Below are positions 1 through 6,984 of a stretch of 13,233 bases of DNA, piece by piece. A model generated the notes under the pieces. It was given only the letters and a program-made list of their open reading frames with translations, had not been told where the DNA came from and ran no database searches. Each line of letters opens with the position of its first letter. The stretch's first letter is position 1. A program made the translations under genes and the position numbers. Source of the DNA: JASFHF01 sp050123335 (GTDB lineage: Bacteria; Pseudomonadota; Gammaproteobacteria; UBA12402); the NCBI GenBank assembly GCA_050123335.1, contig JASFHH010000048.1, positions 1 to 13,233 of the forward strand, in the 5' to 3' direction.

Positions 1-15
1 TGTAGTAATATTCAT
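1..15 (-). CDS. 5' end of an unidentified gene (partial)
   Basis: An ATG at 15-13 on the minus strand opens a frame reading M-N-I-T-T before the window ends. It is preceded by a near-perfect Shine-Dalgarno sequence, AGGAGGG, at 28-22 with 6 bases of spacing. That SD is the main reason to believe the start. Nothing can be said about the product. It lies downstream of, and in the same direction as, the OTU gene, separated by about 130 bp in which no convincing terminator was seen. Confidence 0.5.
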
Positions 16-146
16 CCCGGACCCTCCTATGTTAAATGAAATTTAAAAAATATCATTTTGGCACTTTTGATGCCGTTTTAAAAGGGTGGGTCCATTTCAT
101 TATTACACCTCAAGGCGCGAACCACACTAACAAGACCAAGTTGTAT
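16..146. other. Intergenic gap below the OTU gene
   Basis: This short gap separates the OTU gene from the partial gene at the left edge. A weak stem, GGCA/TGCC with a small A-rich loop near 60-75, is followed on the minus strand by a T-rich stretch after about ten bases. That is too weak to call a terminator. Apart from the SD at 22-28 nothing else is recognisable. Confidence 0.4.
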
Positions 147-2639
147 CTAAAATTTATAATGCCATTGCACAGGCCAGTTCTGAAAAGTCTCTGCATCTCC
201 TGTTCCTTGGTAATCATAAGTATCATGGTATTCTCTATGTAAGCATACATGCCCTTGCCCTTTATACTCATTATATACAAACCAAACGCCTGATATTTCT
301 TGCGTATCATGACTCATACAAAAACTTGTTTTTTTATTCTTGGCATATTTTAATAATTCTTTAGCTCTAATTGGTCTACCGGAAGAGCATTTAGTCATAT
401 TTTTATTATTTTTTAAACCGAGAAAACCAGCCCTTATTAAAGCATCACTTAAAAAATGAGCACAATTGTTTGAATATTTTTTACCACATACACAGGATAA
501 TCGAAATAAATTAAAAGCCAATTCCAAACTCGGCCTAGAGGGCCCACTGCCAAAAGTTTTTACAATATGTTTGTTATTATAGAACTTTACAAAATTTGTT
601 GTTTTATTATTTTTCACAATTTTTGTTTTTTTATACTGTTTATTTTTATCGTGCGCATGTGCTTGTTTTTCAATATGTAATAATTGTTGACGAACTATAA
701 TCAAAACATTAGCAAGCTCCACTTGCTTTTTATTTTTAGACAGAAATAAATATATTACAAATTGATTAGGATCATTAGGTATTTTTAATTTAGTATTGCC
801 TGTTAGATCATACATAGCTAACAATTGTTTTCTTAACCCACGAACTAACCGAGCAAAAATCTTTTTTTGATTACTTTTGCCATCTCTTATCTCCCAATAC
901 CACTGGTTTCTAAGCTGATCTGTCACTTTTTTTTCTGTAAATAAATTTATACACTCATTTATCTTTAATTTTGAGTAATCAATCATCAATTTATTAGAAT
1001 GTCTGATTGCCACTTTATTTAATTGTGCAATACGCTTTTCTACTTCATTCAGTACTCGCATTTTAAGATCAATTTCATTATCACTATGATTGTGTTGTCT
1101 ATTCAATAATAATGCCTGATAATGGTTACCCCCACGGTAAAAAATAAAAATTGGTGGTTCACTATTTTTTGTATTAGACTGAATTATAGGTCTGATTACT
1201 TGCGGCCTGACCTGATCATATTGCGTTATAACTACGATGGTTCTTTTAAGCACATTTGCTAAAGCGATAATCTCATTATGCCCTCCCCATTCTCCCAACT
1301 GTTTCATCCTTTGAAAATATTGCTTTGCATATTTATCATTTGCAAATAAATCTTTGAATCCATCATTAATATTTTTATTTTTCTCCAGCCAGTTCACAGC
1401 GTCTTTTCGTAACTGCTGGTGAGTTTTTCCAGCAACTTGTCGCGCAACTGAAAGGAACAAACAGTTACCCGCCCCACCACATTCAACAATATGCATAAAT
1501 TTACTAATGTAATTAGGTAAACCATTTTCAATAATAAAAGGTGCTTTTTTGAAAGTTTCTTTTATTTGCTTAAAATCTTGTTTCTTATATGTTTTAGAAT
1601 AGAAATGCGGTAAATTTGTCTGAAAAAGCGTATTATATCTTTTTAAGATTTGCTTCATTTCGTTGCTAGATGCATTGATAAAATCAATAGAAGAATTCTG
1701 GGAATATGATTTGCTTTGCATTGATCCTTTATGTGTATTATAGTTTATTTCTACACGACCTTTAATTTTAAAAACCAAACTCTTATTTTTATATTCCAAA
1801 ATTACTAAAGCAATAGCATTATCTGTGGTTTGTATACGAAATAACGGGTTATTTACCTGTCCTTCTACATAACCATTTGTCGCAAAAATCTTCATCCTAA
1901 CTTTTGGATTTTCTGTTTCTAATATAATATTACAACCACCACTAGTCTGTGTAACTTTTGTTTTATTAGTTTTTGTTTTTTTATCTGGGTCTTTAGATGA
2001 TATTTCAGATCGCAAAAAACACCCTAATTGATTAATTTGATTTATACATGCAATAAGTGCTTGGCTTAATAAGTTATAAATACATAATATGTCTGATCGA
2101 TGTTGTTTTATGCGTCTGTTGGTCTCAACCTTGTCTTCTTTTTTTATGGTTTTGTATACTGGAATTTTCTTACATCCGCTATGCTTTTTATGGCGCCCCC
2201 CACGCTTGCATATGTAACTCTTGTATCTATGCTGAGTTTTTTCTCCAACCTTGACATTTTGGCTAATCCAAGCATCACTAAATTTGTGCCTTATAATATC
2301 ATTTAGCGCATCTATTTGTGTATTTATATCCTTAATTTGAGATTGTATTTTATTGATTAATAACTCATATTTCTTTTTACGAGAAATATCCAATTTTTTT
2401 AACAACAAATCAATATTGTCAGTAAAAATTTCTTCTACATTGCCAAATTTATATTTTATAAGCAATAAGCTAATTCGCTGCGAGTTTATATTACGAGTAT
2501 CATTAATTTCTTTACAGTTTTTTTCAATTTCATTTAACTTATCACGAAATTTAGTATACTTTTGTACCAGTACAATTGTATTAGCAACAACTATTTCTAT
2601 TAAATTCCCTAAATTTACTTTATCATATTTAGTCAACAT
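147..2639 (-). CDS. OTU-family cysteine peptidase with a second papain/NlpC-like C-terminal domain
   Basis: An 830-residue protein with no signal peptide or membrane segment. Residues 1-130 are Lys/Ile/Asn-rich and probably helical or coiled. Residues 383-513 form an OTU domain: the nucleophile motif G-A-G-N-C-L-F puts the catalytic Cys at 393, W-G-G-H-N-E lies at 451-456, and the catalytic His is at 506 in G-N-H-Y-Q. OTU enzymes cleave ubiquitin chains, so removal of host ubiquitin is the likely role, as for effectors of intracellular bacteria. Residues 695-830 hold a second Cys/His arrangement, N-N-C-A-H-F-L-S with Cys726 and G-H-V-C-L-H with His797, resembling NlpC/P60- or CHAP-type peptidases or amidases; this second call is weaker. 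The ATG at 2639 is chosen because GGGGG lies 7 bases upstream. The gene is visibly more AT-rich than pgi or pcnB. Bacterial origin by transfer from a eukaryote, and secretion, are inference. Confidence 0.85.
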   Translation of the reverse strand: MLTKYDKVNLGNLIEIVVANTIVLVQKYTKFRDKLNEIEKNCKEINDTRNINSQRISLLLIKYKFGNVEEIFTDNIDLLLKKLDISRKKKYELLINKIQSQIKDINTQIDALNDIIRHKFSDAWISQNVKVGEKTQHRYKSYICKRGGRHKKHSGCKKIPVYKTIKKEDKVETNRRIKQHRSDILCIYNLLSQALIACINQINQLGCFLRSEISSKDPDKKTKTNKTKVTQTSGGCNIILETENPKVRMKIFATNGYVEGQVNNPLFRIQTTDNAIALVILEYKNKSLVFKIKGRVEINYNTHKGSMQSKSYSQNSSIDFINASSNEMKQILKRYNTLFQTNLPHFYSKTYKKQDFKQIKETFKKAPFIIENGLPNYISKFMHIVECGGAGNCLFLSVARQVAGKTHQQLRKDAVNWLEKNKNINDGFKDLFANDKYAKQYFQRMKQLGEWGGHNEIIALANVLKRTIVVITQYDQVRPQVIRPIIQSNTKNSEPPIFIFYRGGNHYQALLLNRQHNHSDNEIDLKMRVLNEVEKRIAQLNKVAIRHSNKLMIDYSKLKINECINLFTEKKVTDQLRNQWYWEIRDGKSNQKKIFARLVRGLRKQLLAMYDLTGNTKLKIPNDPNQFVIYLFLSKNKKQVELANVLIIVRQQLLHIEKQAHAHDKNKQYKKTKIVKNNKTTNFVKFYNNKHIVKTFGSGPSRPSLELAFNLFRLSCVCGKKYSNNCAHFLSDALIRAGFLGLKNNKNMTKCSSGRPIRAKELLKYAKNKKTSFCMSHDTQEISGVWFVYNEYKGQGHVCLHREYHDTYDYQGTGDAETFQNWPVQWHYKF

Positions 2640-2665
2640 TTTTGTGCCCCCGATAAAAATTGCAA

Positions 2666-2694
2666 TTAATATATCTTTTGTTTCTATATATCAA
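2666..2694 (-). promoter_or_regulatory. Candidate sigma70-type promoter of the OTU gene
   Basis: On the minus strand, TTGATA (2694-2689) is followed after 17 bases by TATTAA (2671-2666). An overlapping alternative -10, TATATT, has 15-base spacing. The predicted start would give a leader of roughly 20 bases before the SD and ATG at 2639. The region is AT-rich, so chance matches are easy. The gene could also be read through from the protease 77 bp upstream. Confidence 0.35.
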
Positions 2695-2715
2695 ATCTTG
2701 GTAACTAACGCATGC

Positions 2716-4047
2716 TTATTGAAAACAATGCTCAATATTTTTTATTACTGTACAACTTTCATTTGCATGTGAATCAGGGTACGTTTGAACATAATCCTTA
2801 CCAAAGCTACCTAAACTCTCTAAAAAATCCTCATTACCAGAAATCAAAATACCTTCTACCTCTAGAGTCACTTGATTTATTACAGGAGAACCGGAATTAC
2901 CACCAAAAGTATTCGTGTTAGCAAAAAACCTATAAGGATTTGATTCATCATTCATTTCTTTTTTAACACGCCCTCCTTGATCCACTTTCATGGGCAAACC
3001 ACATGGATGGCCTATAACACAAAGAGCTGTGTTTTTCTTTGGCAGATTTGTACTTCTTTTTAAGACTTTACGATCAGTTTCTTTATTTAACTCCACCACA
3101 GCCCAATCTTTGTCCCAAGGAGGGTCATCTTCGTCCCTCTGCACATACTCACACTTGCGTTCTACTATTCGTTTGAGCGTATAAACATCTTTCTTGGGAA
3201 AAATTTCACAAGTAGTTCCATCCTGATTTTGCACAAAACCAACCACAAAATATACCTTTTTATAATAAAAGGCTTTTTGTTCATCTGTAATGATACAATG
3301 TCCGGCAGTAATAATACAATTTTTACTGCCAAAAAAAGCTGTTCCAAATGCTGGCACTTTCTGCCCTTTAAATACGTAATTGTCGTCTAAGCCTTTGTAA
3401 TTATCCTGCAATTTATATACATTGCTTTTTATCTTATATTTACCATTATTTAATTGCTGTAAACAGACTTTTGGAATTAATGCCCCGACGCTTCTAGCAA
3501 GCTGCTGAAATTCATAAGATGTTTCATAAATCTCAAAAAAAGGATAATCACTCCTATCATAAACAGATTTCTTTTTGCAGCGCGATTTTAACATAGGTAA
3601 TTTATGTTGATTTGAAAACTCTTCAAAATATTTCTGCACCCTATCTTTTGTTATAGAGATTTGGGTAGCAATAGAATTGTTTGAAAATGATGCCAACTTG
3701 TATCCTTGTTGGTTACAAATATAGAAAACATTATTTGCAATATACAGGAGAAAATGCCTGTCTCCTTTTGAAAACATTACTTTTATATTGCTTTCCTTTT
3801 CGACTTTAAAGCTCACTAAGTTTTGGTCAGAACTCACCTCCCCTTTCCCCTTTAAAAAAAAACCCATAGTATCAAAATTATTATTTTGCTTTTCGGTTAC
3901 CTCTTTTAACTGAGATGTATTTATCTTCTGTATTGTTTTATCTTCTTTTTTCTTCTTTTCTTTTTTCTTCTTTTCTTTTTTCTTCTTATCTTTTTTATTT
4001 TCTTCCTTGCCAAATATATTTTCCTTTACCCAATTAAATATAAACAT
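2716..4047 (-). CDS. Trypsin-like (S1) serine protease with a lysine-rich N-terminal tract
   Basis: A 443-residue protein whose C-terminal half is a chymotrypsin/trypsin-fold endopeptidase. The triad is visible: His250 in I-T-A-G-H-C, Asp314 in D-K-D-W-A-V-V-E-L, and Ser385 in G-G-N-S-G-S-P. The N-terminus has no signal peptide, unlike periplasmic DegP/HtrA proteases, and no PDZ domain follows. Residues 18-37 are a Lys/Glu tract made of tandem K-K-K-K-E units, encoded by a 15-bp DNA repeat. Residues 50-230 match no domain I recognise. The ATG at 4047 has GGGAGG four bases upstream, a strong start. It lies directly upstream of the OTU gene on the same strand, so the two may be expressed together as host-directed peptidases. 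The N-terminal tract could be a nuclear-localisation or nucleic-acid-binding patch, which is inference. The protease fold is secure; the substrate is unknown. Confidence 0.85.
   Translation of the reverse strand: MFIFNWVKENIFGKEENKKDKKKKEKKKKEKKKKEDKTIQKINTSQLKEVTEKQNNNFDTMGFFLKGKGEVSSDQNLVSFKVEKESNIKVMFSKGDRHFLLYIANNVFYICNQQGYKLASFSNNSIATQISITKDRVQKYFEEFSNQHKLPMLKSRCKKKSVYDRSDYPFFEIYETSYEFQQLARSVGALIPKVCLQQLNNGKYKIKSNVYKLQDNYKGLDDNYVFKGQKVPAFGTAFFGSKNCIITAGHCIITDEQKAFYYKKVYFVVGFVQNQDGTTCEIFPKKDVYTLKRIVERKCEYVQRDEDDPPWDKDWAVVELNKETDRKVLKRSTNLPKKNTALCVIGHPCGLPMKVDQGGRVKKEMNDESNPYRFFANTNTFGGNSGSPVINQVTLEVEGILISGNEDFLESLGSFGKDYVQTYPDSHANESCTVIKNIEHCFQ
3941..3998 (-). repeat. 15-bp tandem repeat encoding a K-K-K-K-E tract
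   Basis: About three to four copies of a T/C-rich 15-bp unit (plus-strand core TTTTTTCTTCTTTTC) encode the lysine/glutamate run at residues 18-37 of the serine protease. The repeat keeps frame because its period is divisible by three. Slippage between copies would lengthen or shorten the charged tract without breaking the gene. Confidence 0.75.
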
Positions 4048-4215
4048 AAAACCTCCCAGTAACTTTTTATCCTAATTTCGTTGCAAATATTTCAATCAAT
4101 TAACCATACATTATCGACGGCGCACATAATATCATAATTTGCCGTAAATCAACAATTTTTTTAAATAATTGCTCGAAATTAATGGCTCTTGCTTATTTTA
4201 AAATAGCCATGAGAA
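4048..4215. other. Intergenic region between the PP-loop gene and the serine protease gene
   Basis: This 168-bp AT-rich gap carries the candidate protease promoter (4126-4155). Near its right end there is a weak 6-bp stem, ATGGCT/AGCCAT at 4182-4210, just past the stop of the PP-loop gene. It has no following T-run on the minus strand, so it is not a convincing intrinsic terminator. No small ORF with an SD was seen. Confidence 0.4.
4126..4155 (-). promoter_or_regulatory. Candidate sigma70-type promoter of the serine protease gene
   Basis: On the minus strand, TTGTTG (4155-4150) and TATTAT (4131-4126) are separated by 18 bases. Transcription would start near 4119, giving a leader of about 70 bases before the ATG at 4047. 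This is the best -35/-10 pair in the gap, but the AT-richness makes it tentative. Confidence 0.4.
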
Positions 4216-5262
4216 TCACACATACCATTCCGGCAAAATCTCTTGTGCAATTAATGGTTTGACTTTTACTTGGCAAGTGTGATTTTGGAAATTATTAATC
4301 TGTACTAAAACATCTTCTGCATTATTGCATTTACTAAATTTAGCCGTGATTTTTGCCGCCAAATTTAAATCATCTTCGTTAGCTTCACCATCAATTAAAA
4401 CCAAAGGACCAGACCGATCAACACAACGTAAAGAAATATATTTATCCTGATATTTTTCTAAAAATTTATTTTCCGCGTCGAAACGGCCGATAATCAATTT
4501 GAAATGCGAGCGCGGACGTAAATGCCGACCTACTTTTAACAAATTAATTTCATCCAAAGTATAATCTTTACTATCTTTATCATGCCACATATCTTTAATT
4601 CGCGCACAAAAATTTGCTTCAGTTAACAAACATCCGCCTCCTGGTTGCGGAAAATTTTTAAAACCATAGCTTTTTGCTAACGCAATGTGTGGTTTACGAT
4701 CGCGTCCCACAAAATCTAATAATTTACTGCGATCAACCCAGCCTTCTTTTTCAGGAATGGTTTCTGGAAAATATTTTGCACACAATGGTCGCAATAATAG
4801 ACCTTTCGCACCCGAATCACGTTTTACTACATTCATCGCATCACGCCGCTGCGACATCGGCCGCTGGCCAATTACTTCGCCAGAAATAATAAAATCAAAA
4901 TCATTTTCTTTCATCCACACCAAAGCTTGTTGCACAATAAAAATCTTACAATCAATACATGGATTTAACTGCGACCCATAACCATACTTTGGATTTAAAA
5001 ACACATCTTTAAATTTTTCAACTACATCAACAACATGCAACTTTATACCAAGCTGATCAGCAACCCATTGCGCATTATTGTAATTAGGCTTATTCTGTTT
5101 ATTGTTAAGTGTAACTACCCGACTGCCAACCCCAAAAAACCCGGAATAAAAATTTAAGCCTTCGACATAAATCCCCTGCTCTAAAATAACTTTAGTAGCA
5201 AGCAAGGAATCTAAACCACCAGAAATTAAGGCAACTGCTTTTATTTTTTTATTATTTATCAT
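4216..5262 (-). CDS. PP-loop ATPase, MnmA/ThiI-like tRNA sulfurtransferase family
   Basis: A protein of 348 residues from the ATG at 5262; a TTG two codons earlier is less likely. The N-terminal PP-loop, S-G-G-L-D-S at about residues 14-19, binds ATP for adenylating a target. N-P-C-I-D-C at 100-105 gives a CxxC pair, and a third cysteine lies in G-G-G-C near 211. Three cysteines placed like this suggest an iron-sulfur cluster or a sulfur relay. R-R-D-A-M-N near 140 and the PP-loop match proteins often annotated as tRNA thiouridylases. The last 90 residues resemble the small C-terminal domain of that family. The product is probably a 2- or 4-thiouridine-forming enzyme, but substrate and position cannot be read from sequence. 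The start overlaps the end of fic by 11 bp with no clear SD, so its translation is probably coupled to fic. Classical MnmA and ThiI have different domain layouts. Confidence 0.75.
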   Translation of the reverse strand: MINNKKIKAVALISGGLDSLLATKVILEQGIYVEGLNFYSGFFGVGSRVVTLNNKQNKPNYNNAQWVADQLGIKLHVVDVVEKFKDVFLNPKYGYGSQLNPCIDCKIFIVQQALVWMKENDFDFIISGEVIGQRPMSQRRDAMNVVKRDSGAKGLLLRPLCAKYFPETIPEKEGWVDRSKLLDFVGRDRKPHIALAKSYGFKNFPQPGGGCLLTEANFCARIKDMWHDKDSKDYTLDEINLLKVGRHLRPRSHFKLIIGRFDAENKFLEKYQDKYISLRCVDRSGPLVLIDGEANEDDLNLAAKITAKFSKCNNAEDVLVQINNFQNHTCQVKVKPLIAQEILPEWYV

Positions 5263-6796
5263 AATCAATCTTTAACTGACATTTCTCCATTTCACTTAAA
5301 ATAAATTTAGTAAACAAGTTTAAATCACGCTCTTCATCAGCAACTTTCAAAGCACTCATATAAGTTCCTCTATTTACACTCTCGATAACTGTCCATGAAT
5401 ACCCACCAGAAGCAAACATAACATTCATTAAAAAACGCGCCATGCGCCCATTACCATCCATATAAGGATGAATAAACACAAACAAATAATGCCCTAATAC
5501 TGCTCTAACCGCCGCCGATGATTCATGTTTAATGCAATTAAATAAACTTTCCATAGAATCAACTACTGCATCTTTCGGAGGAGGTACATGTCGCGAACCA
5601 CGAATATGAACTCGATCATTACGATAACCAATTAACTGTTCAGCTGAAATGATTCCTGCTTGCACGCTTGGTAAAAATAATTTTTGATACCAACCTTGTA
5701 AGTCTTGAGCCAAAACTTGGCCAGCATCACCACCTTTTAAGATCTTTTCTACAGATTGTTTTACACTCAAAAATGCCTCATAATATCCTCTTGCTGCAAG
5801 GGCATTTCTAGTATCTTGGTCATCTAAAATCAAATCAGGATTCCATTGATTATTTTTAACTTTTTCAATTAGCTCAGAAGTAACCTTATATCCTTCAATC
5901 GATAAAGAATTATATGCATCATCTTTATAGATTTCATCAACCTGATGTAAATATTCTTTGATATTTTTAGATAACCCTGGAGATTTCGGAAAAACCTTAA
6001 TAATATCCTCTCTAGTTTCTTGCCACAAAATCTCAATACGCGCTGCATATGGTGAATGAATACGCGATCTAGAAACAAACGGTTTTGGCTGAACAAATGG
6101 ATTTTCTGGCTTAGCTATAATACCAACAGCATTTAAATCACGACTAATCACATTAACAAAATCATCTTTTTCTAAAAATTGATAAGCACCAACTAATCGA
6201 TTAGCGGCATGCTTAAAATTATATTTAATTATTGTTTTACTAAGTTCATCCGGAGTTTTAATTAAACGTAAAGCAATTTCTGCATTCTCAGGATTTTTTT
6301 TAAAATATGATGGGGCAACTTTACACAAAGAAAACGCCAGCGGCATAACTTGCAATCCGTTAACATGATTTTTTGTTTCAGGAAAATTTTTTTCATCAGC
6401 ATAAATCAATAATGATGTATCATACAACAAATTGTAATGATTGCTGCCACCTTTTGGCACAATAACAATAACTTGTTTAGGAATTGTTGGAGTCTTTACA
6501 TAAAGATCTAATGAAGACTCTGCAGAAAGACAATAATCATCACCAAATCTTTCACTTAAATAAACTCTTAAAAAATCCCAAAAATTAGCATACCATGCTG
6601 CTGAATCACCCATAGCAATATCAGGGCGCACTAACATGTACCACCCTTTCATAATCTCTTGCAGCCAATTAGTTCTAAGCAACAACTCACGATCTGCGCG
6701 TTTTATCTCCTGCGACTGAATTATCTCAGCACCTCTTTTGCTGGTAACTGCTTTGACACGCTCTAATGCTGCTGCTATATTTTGGGGCAAATCCAT
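5252..6796 (-). CDS. Fic-domain protein with an N-terminal AbiEi-like antitoxin/DNA-binding module
   Basis: A 514-residue protein. Residues 5-60 look like a winged helix. Residues 85-115 (Y-C-L-S-A-E-S-S-L, then I-P-K-Q-V-I-V-I-V-P-K-G) resemble the AbiEi type IV antitoxin fold. The Fic domain covers roughly 330-500, with the active-site motif H-P-Y-M-D-G-N-G-R-M-A-R at 443-454 complete: His443, Asp447 and Arg451 are present. Fic enzymes usually transfer AMP to hydroxyl side chains of target proteins. S-L-S-I-E-G at 297-302 fits the inhibitory motif (S/T)xxxE(G/N) placed before the Fic core, with Glu301 as the expected blocking residue, so the enzyme is probably self-restrained. The ATG at 6796 has GGAGAG about 7 bases upstream. 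An array of repeats covers its likely promoter, suggesting autoregulation by the N-terminal module. It overlaps the PP-loop gene by 11 bp. The target is unknown, and the AbiEi assignment rests on sequence pattern only. Confidence 0.85.
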   Translation of the reverse strand: MDLPQNIAAALERVKAVTSKRGAEIIQSQEIKRADRELLLRTNWLQEIMKGWYMLVRPDIAMGDSAAWYANFWDFLRVYLSERFGDDYCLSAESSLDLYVKTPTIPKQVIVIVPKGGSNHYNLLYDTSLLIYADEKNFPETKNHVNGLQVMPLAFSLCKVAPSYFKKNPENAEIALRLIKTPDELSKTIIKYNFKHAANRLVGAYQFLEKDDFVNVISRDLNAVGIIAKPENPFVQPKPFVSRSRIHSPYAARIEILWQETREDIIKVFPKSPGLSKNIKEYLHQVDEIYKDDAYNSLSIEGYKVTSELIEKVKNNQWNPDLILDDQDTRNALAARGYYEAFLSVKQSVEKILKGGDAGQVLAQDLQGWYQKLFLPSVQAGIISAEQLIGYRNDRVHIRGSRHVPPPKDAVVDSMESLFNCIKHESSAAVRAVLGHYLFVFIHPYMDGNGRMARFLMNVMFASGGYSWTVIESVNRGTYMSALKVADEERDLNLFTKFILSEMEKCQLKIDYDK

Positions 6797-6810
6797 CTCA
6801 TTCTCTCCAG

Positions 6811-6899
6811 TTTTACTATGTTTTTCTGTTATATTTTACTATGTTTTTATGCTTTTTTCAACTATGTTTTTGTGTTGCATTTTACTATGTTTTTATGTT
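6811..6899 (-). repeat. Four tandem 23-bp-period operator-like repeats upstream of fic
   Basis: Plus-strand consensus TTTTACTATGTTTTTATGTT starts at 6811, 6834, 6857 and 6880, an exact 23-bp period with 3-bp linkers. The 11-bp core ACTATGTTTTT is identical in all copies; the ends vary by one to three bases. A 23-bp spacing is about two helical turns, so bound proteins would sit on nearly the same face. The array starts just above the fic SD and overlaps a good -35/-10 pair, as expected for repressor sites. The AbiEi-like part of Fic is the obvious candidate binder, by analogy with AbiEi autoregulation. Confidence 0.85.
6833..6861 (-). promoter_or_regulatory. Candidate promoter of the fic operon, inside the repeat array
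   Basis: On the minus strand, TTGAAA (6861-6856) and TAAAAT (6838-6833) are exactly 17 bases apart; each matches five of six consensus bases. Transcription would begin near 6826, inside the first repeat, leaving about 30 bases of leader before the ATG at 6796. The -35 hexamer exists because the third repeat copy differs from the others (GTTGAA instead of GTAAAA on this strand). A second, weaker pair is TTCTTT (6942-6937) with TATATT (6919-6914). Confidence 0.55.
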
Positions 6900-6964
6900 G
6901 AATTTCATGCATAAATATACCTAAGCCTTGCTGGCAAAAGAATATCTTGAATTTAAACAAAGAA

Positions 6965-6984
6965 ATTTACTATGTTTTTATGTC
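6965..6984 (-). repeat. Fifth, isolated copy of the fic operator repeat
   Basis: ATTTACTATGTTTTTATGTC repeats the consensus with the 11-bp core intact, 85 bp from the start of copy 4 and overlapping the stop codon of pgi. The gap leaves room for a loop between distant bound sites or for a second promoter between them (6914-6942). Confidence 0.75.

Noticed and set aside
2353..2772. Plus-strand 139-codon open frame opposite the OTU gene
   Set aside because: It is antisense to a gene with clear motifs, lacks a convincing SD, and its hydrophobic, Phe/Ile/Ser-rich composition is typical of an antisense shadow of Lys/Asn-rich coding sequence.
2716..4047. DegP/HtrA periplasmic protease
   Set aside because: There is no signal peptide and no PDZ domain, and the triad lies in the C-terminal half of the protein rather than near the N-terminus.
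4182..4210. Intrinsic terminator after the PP-loop gene
   Set aside because: The stem is only 6 bp with a 17-base loop and no T-run follows on the minus strand.
6811..6984. CRISPR array upstream of fic
   Set aside because: The linkers are only 3 bp in the tandem part, there are no spacers of normal length and no cas genes are nearby; operator repeats fit better.
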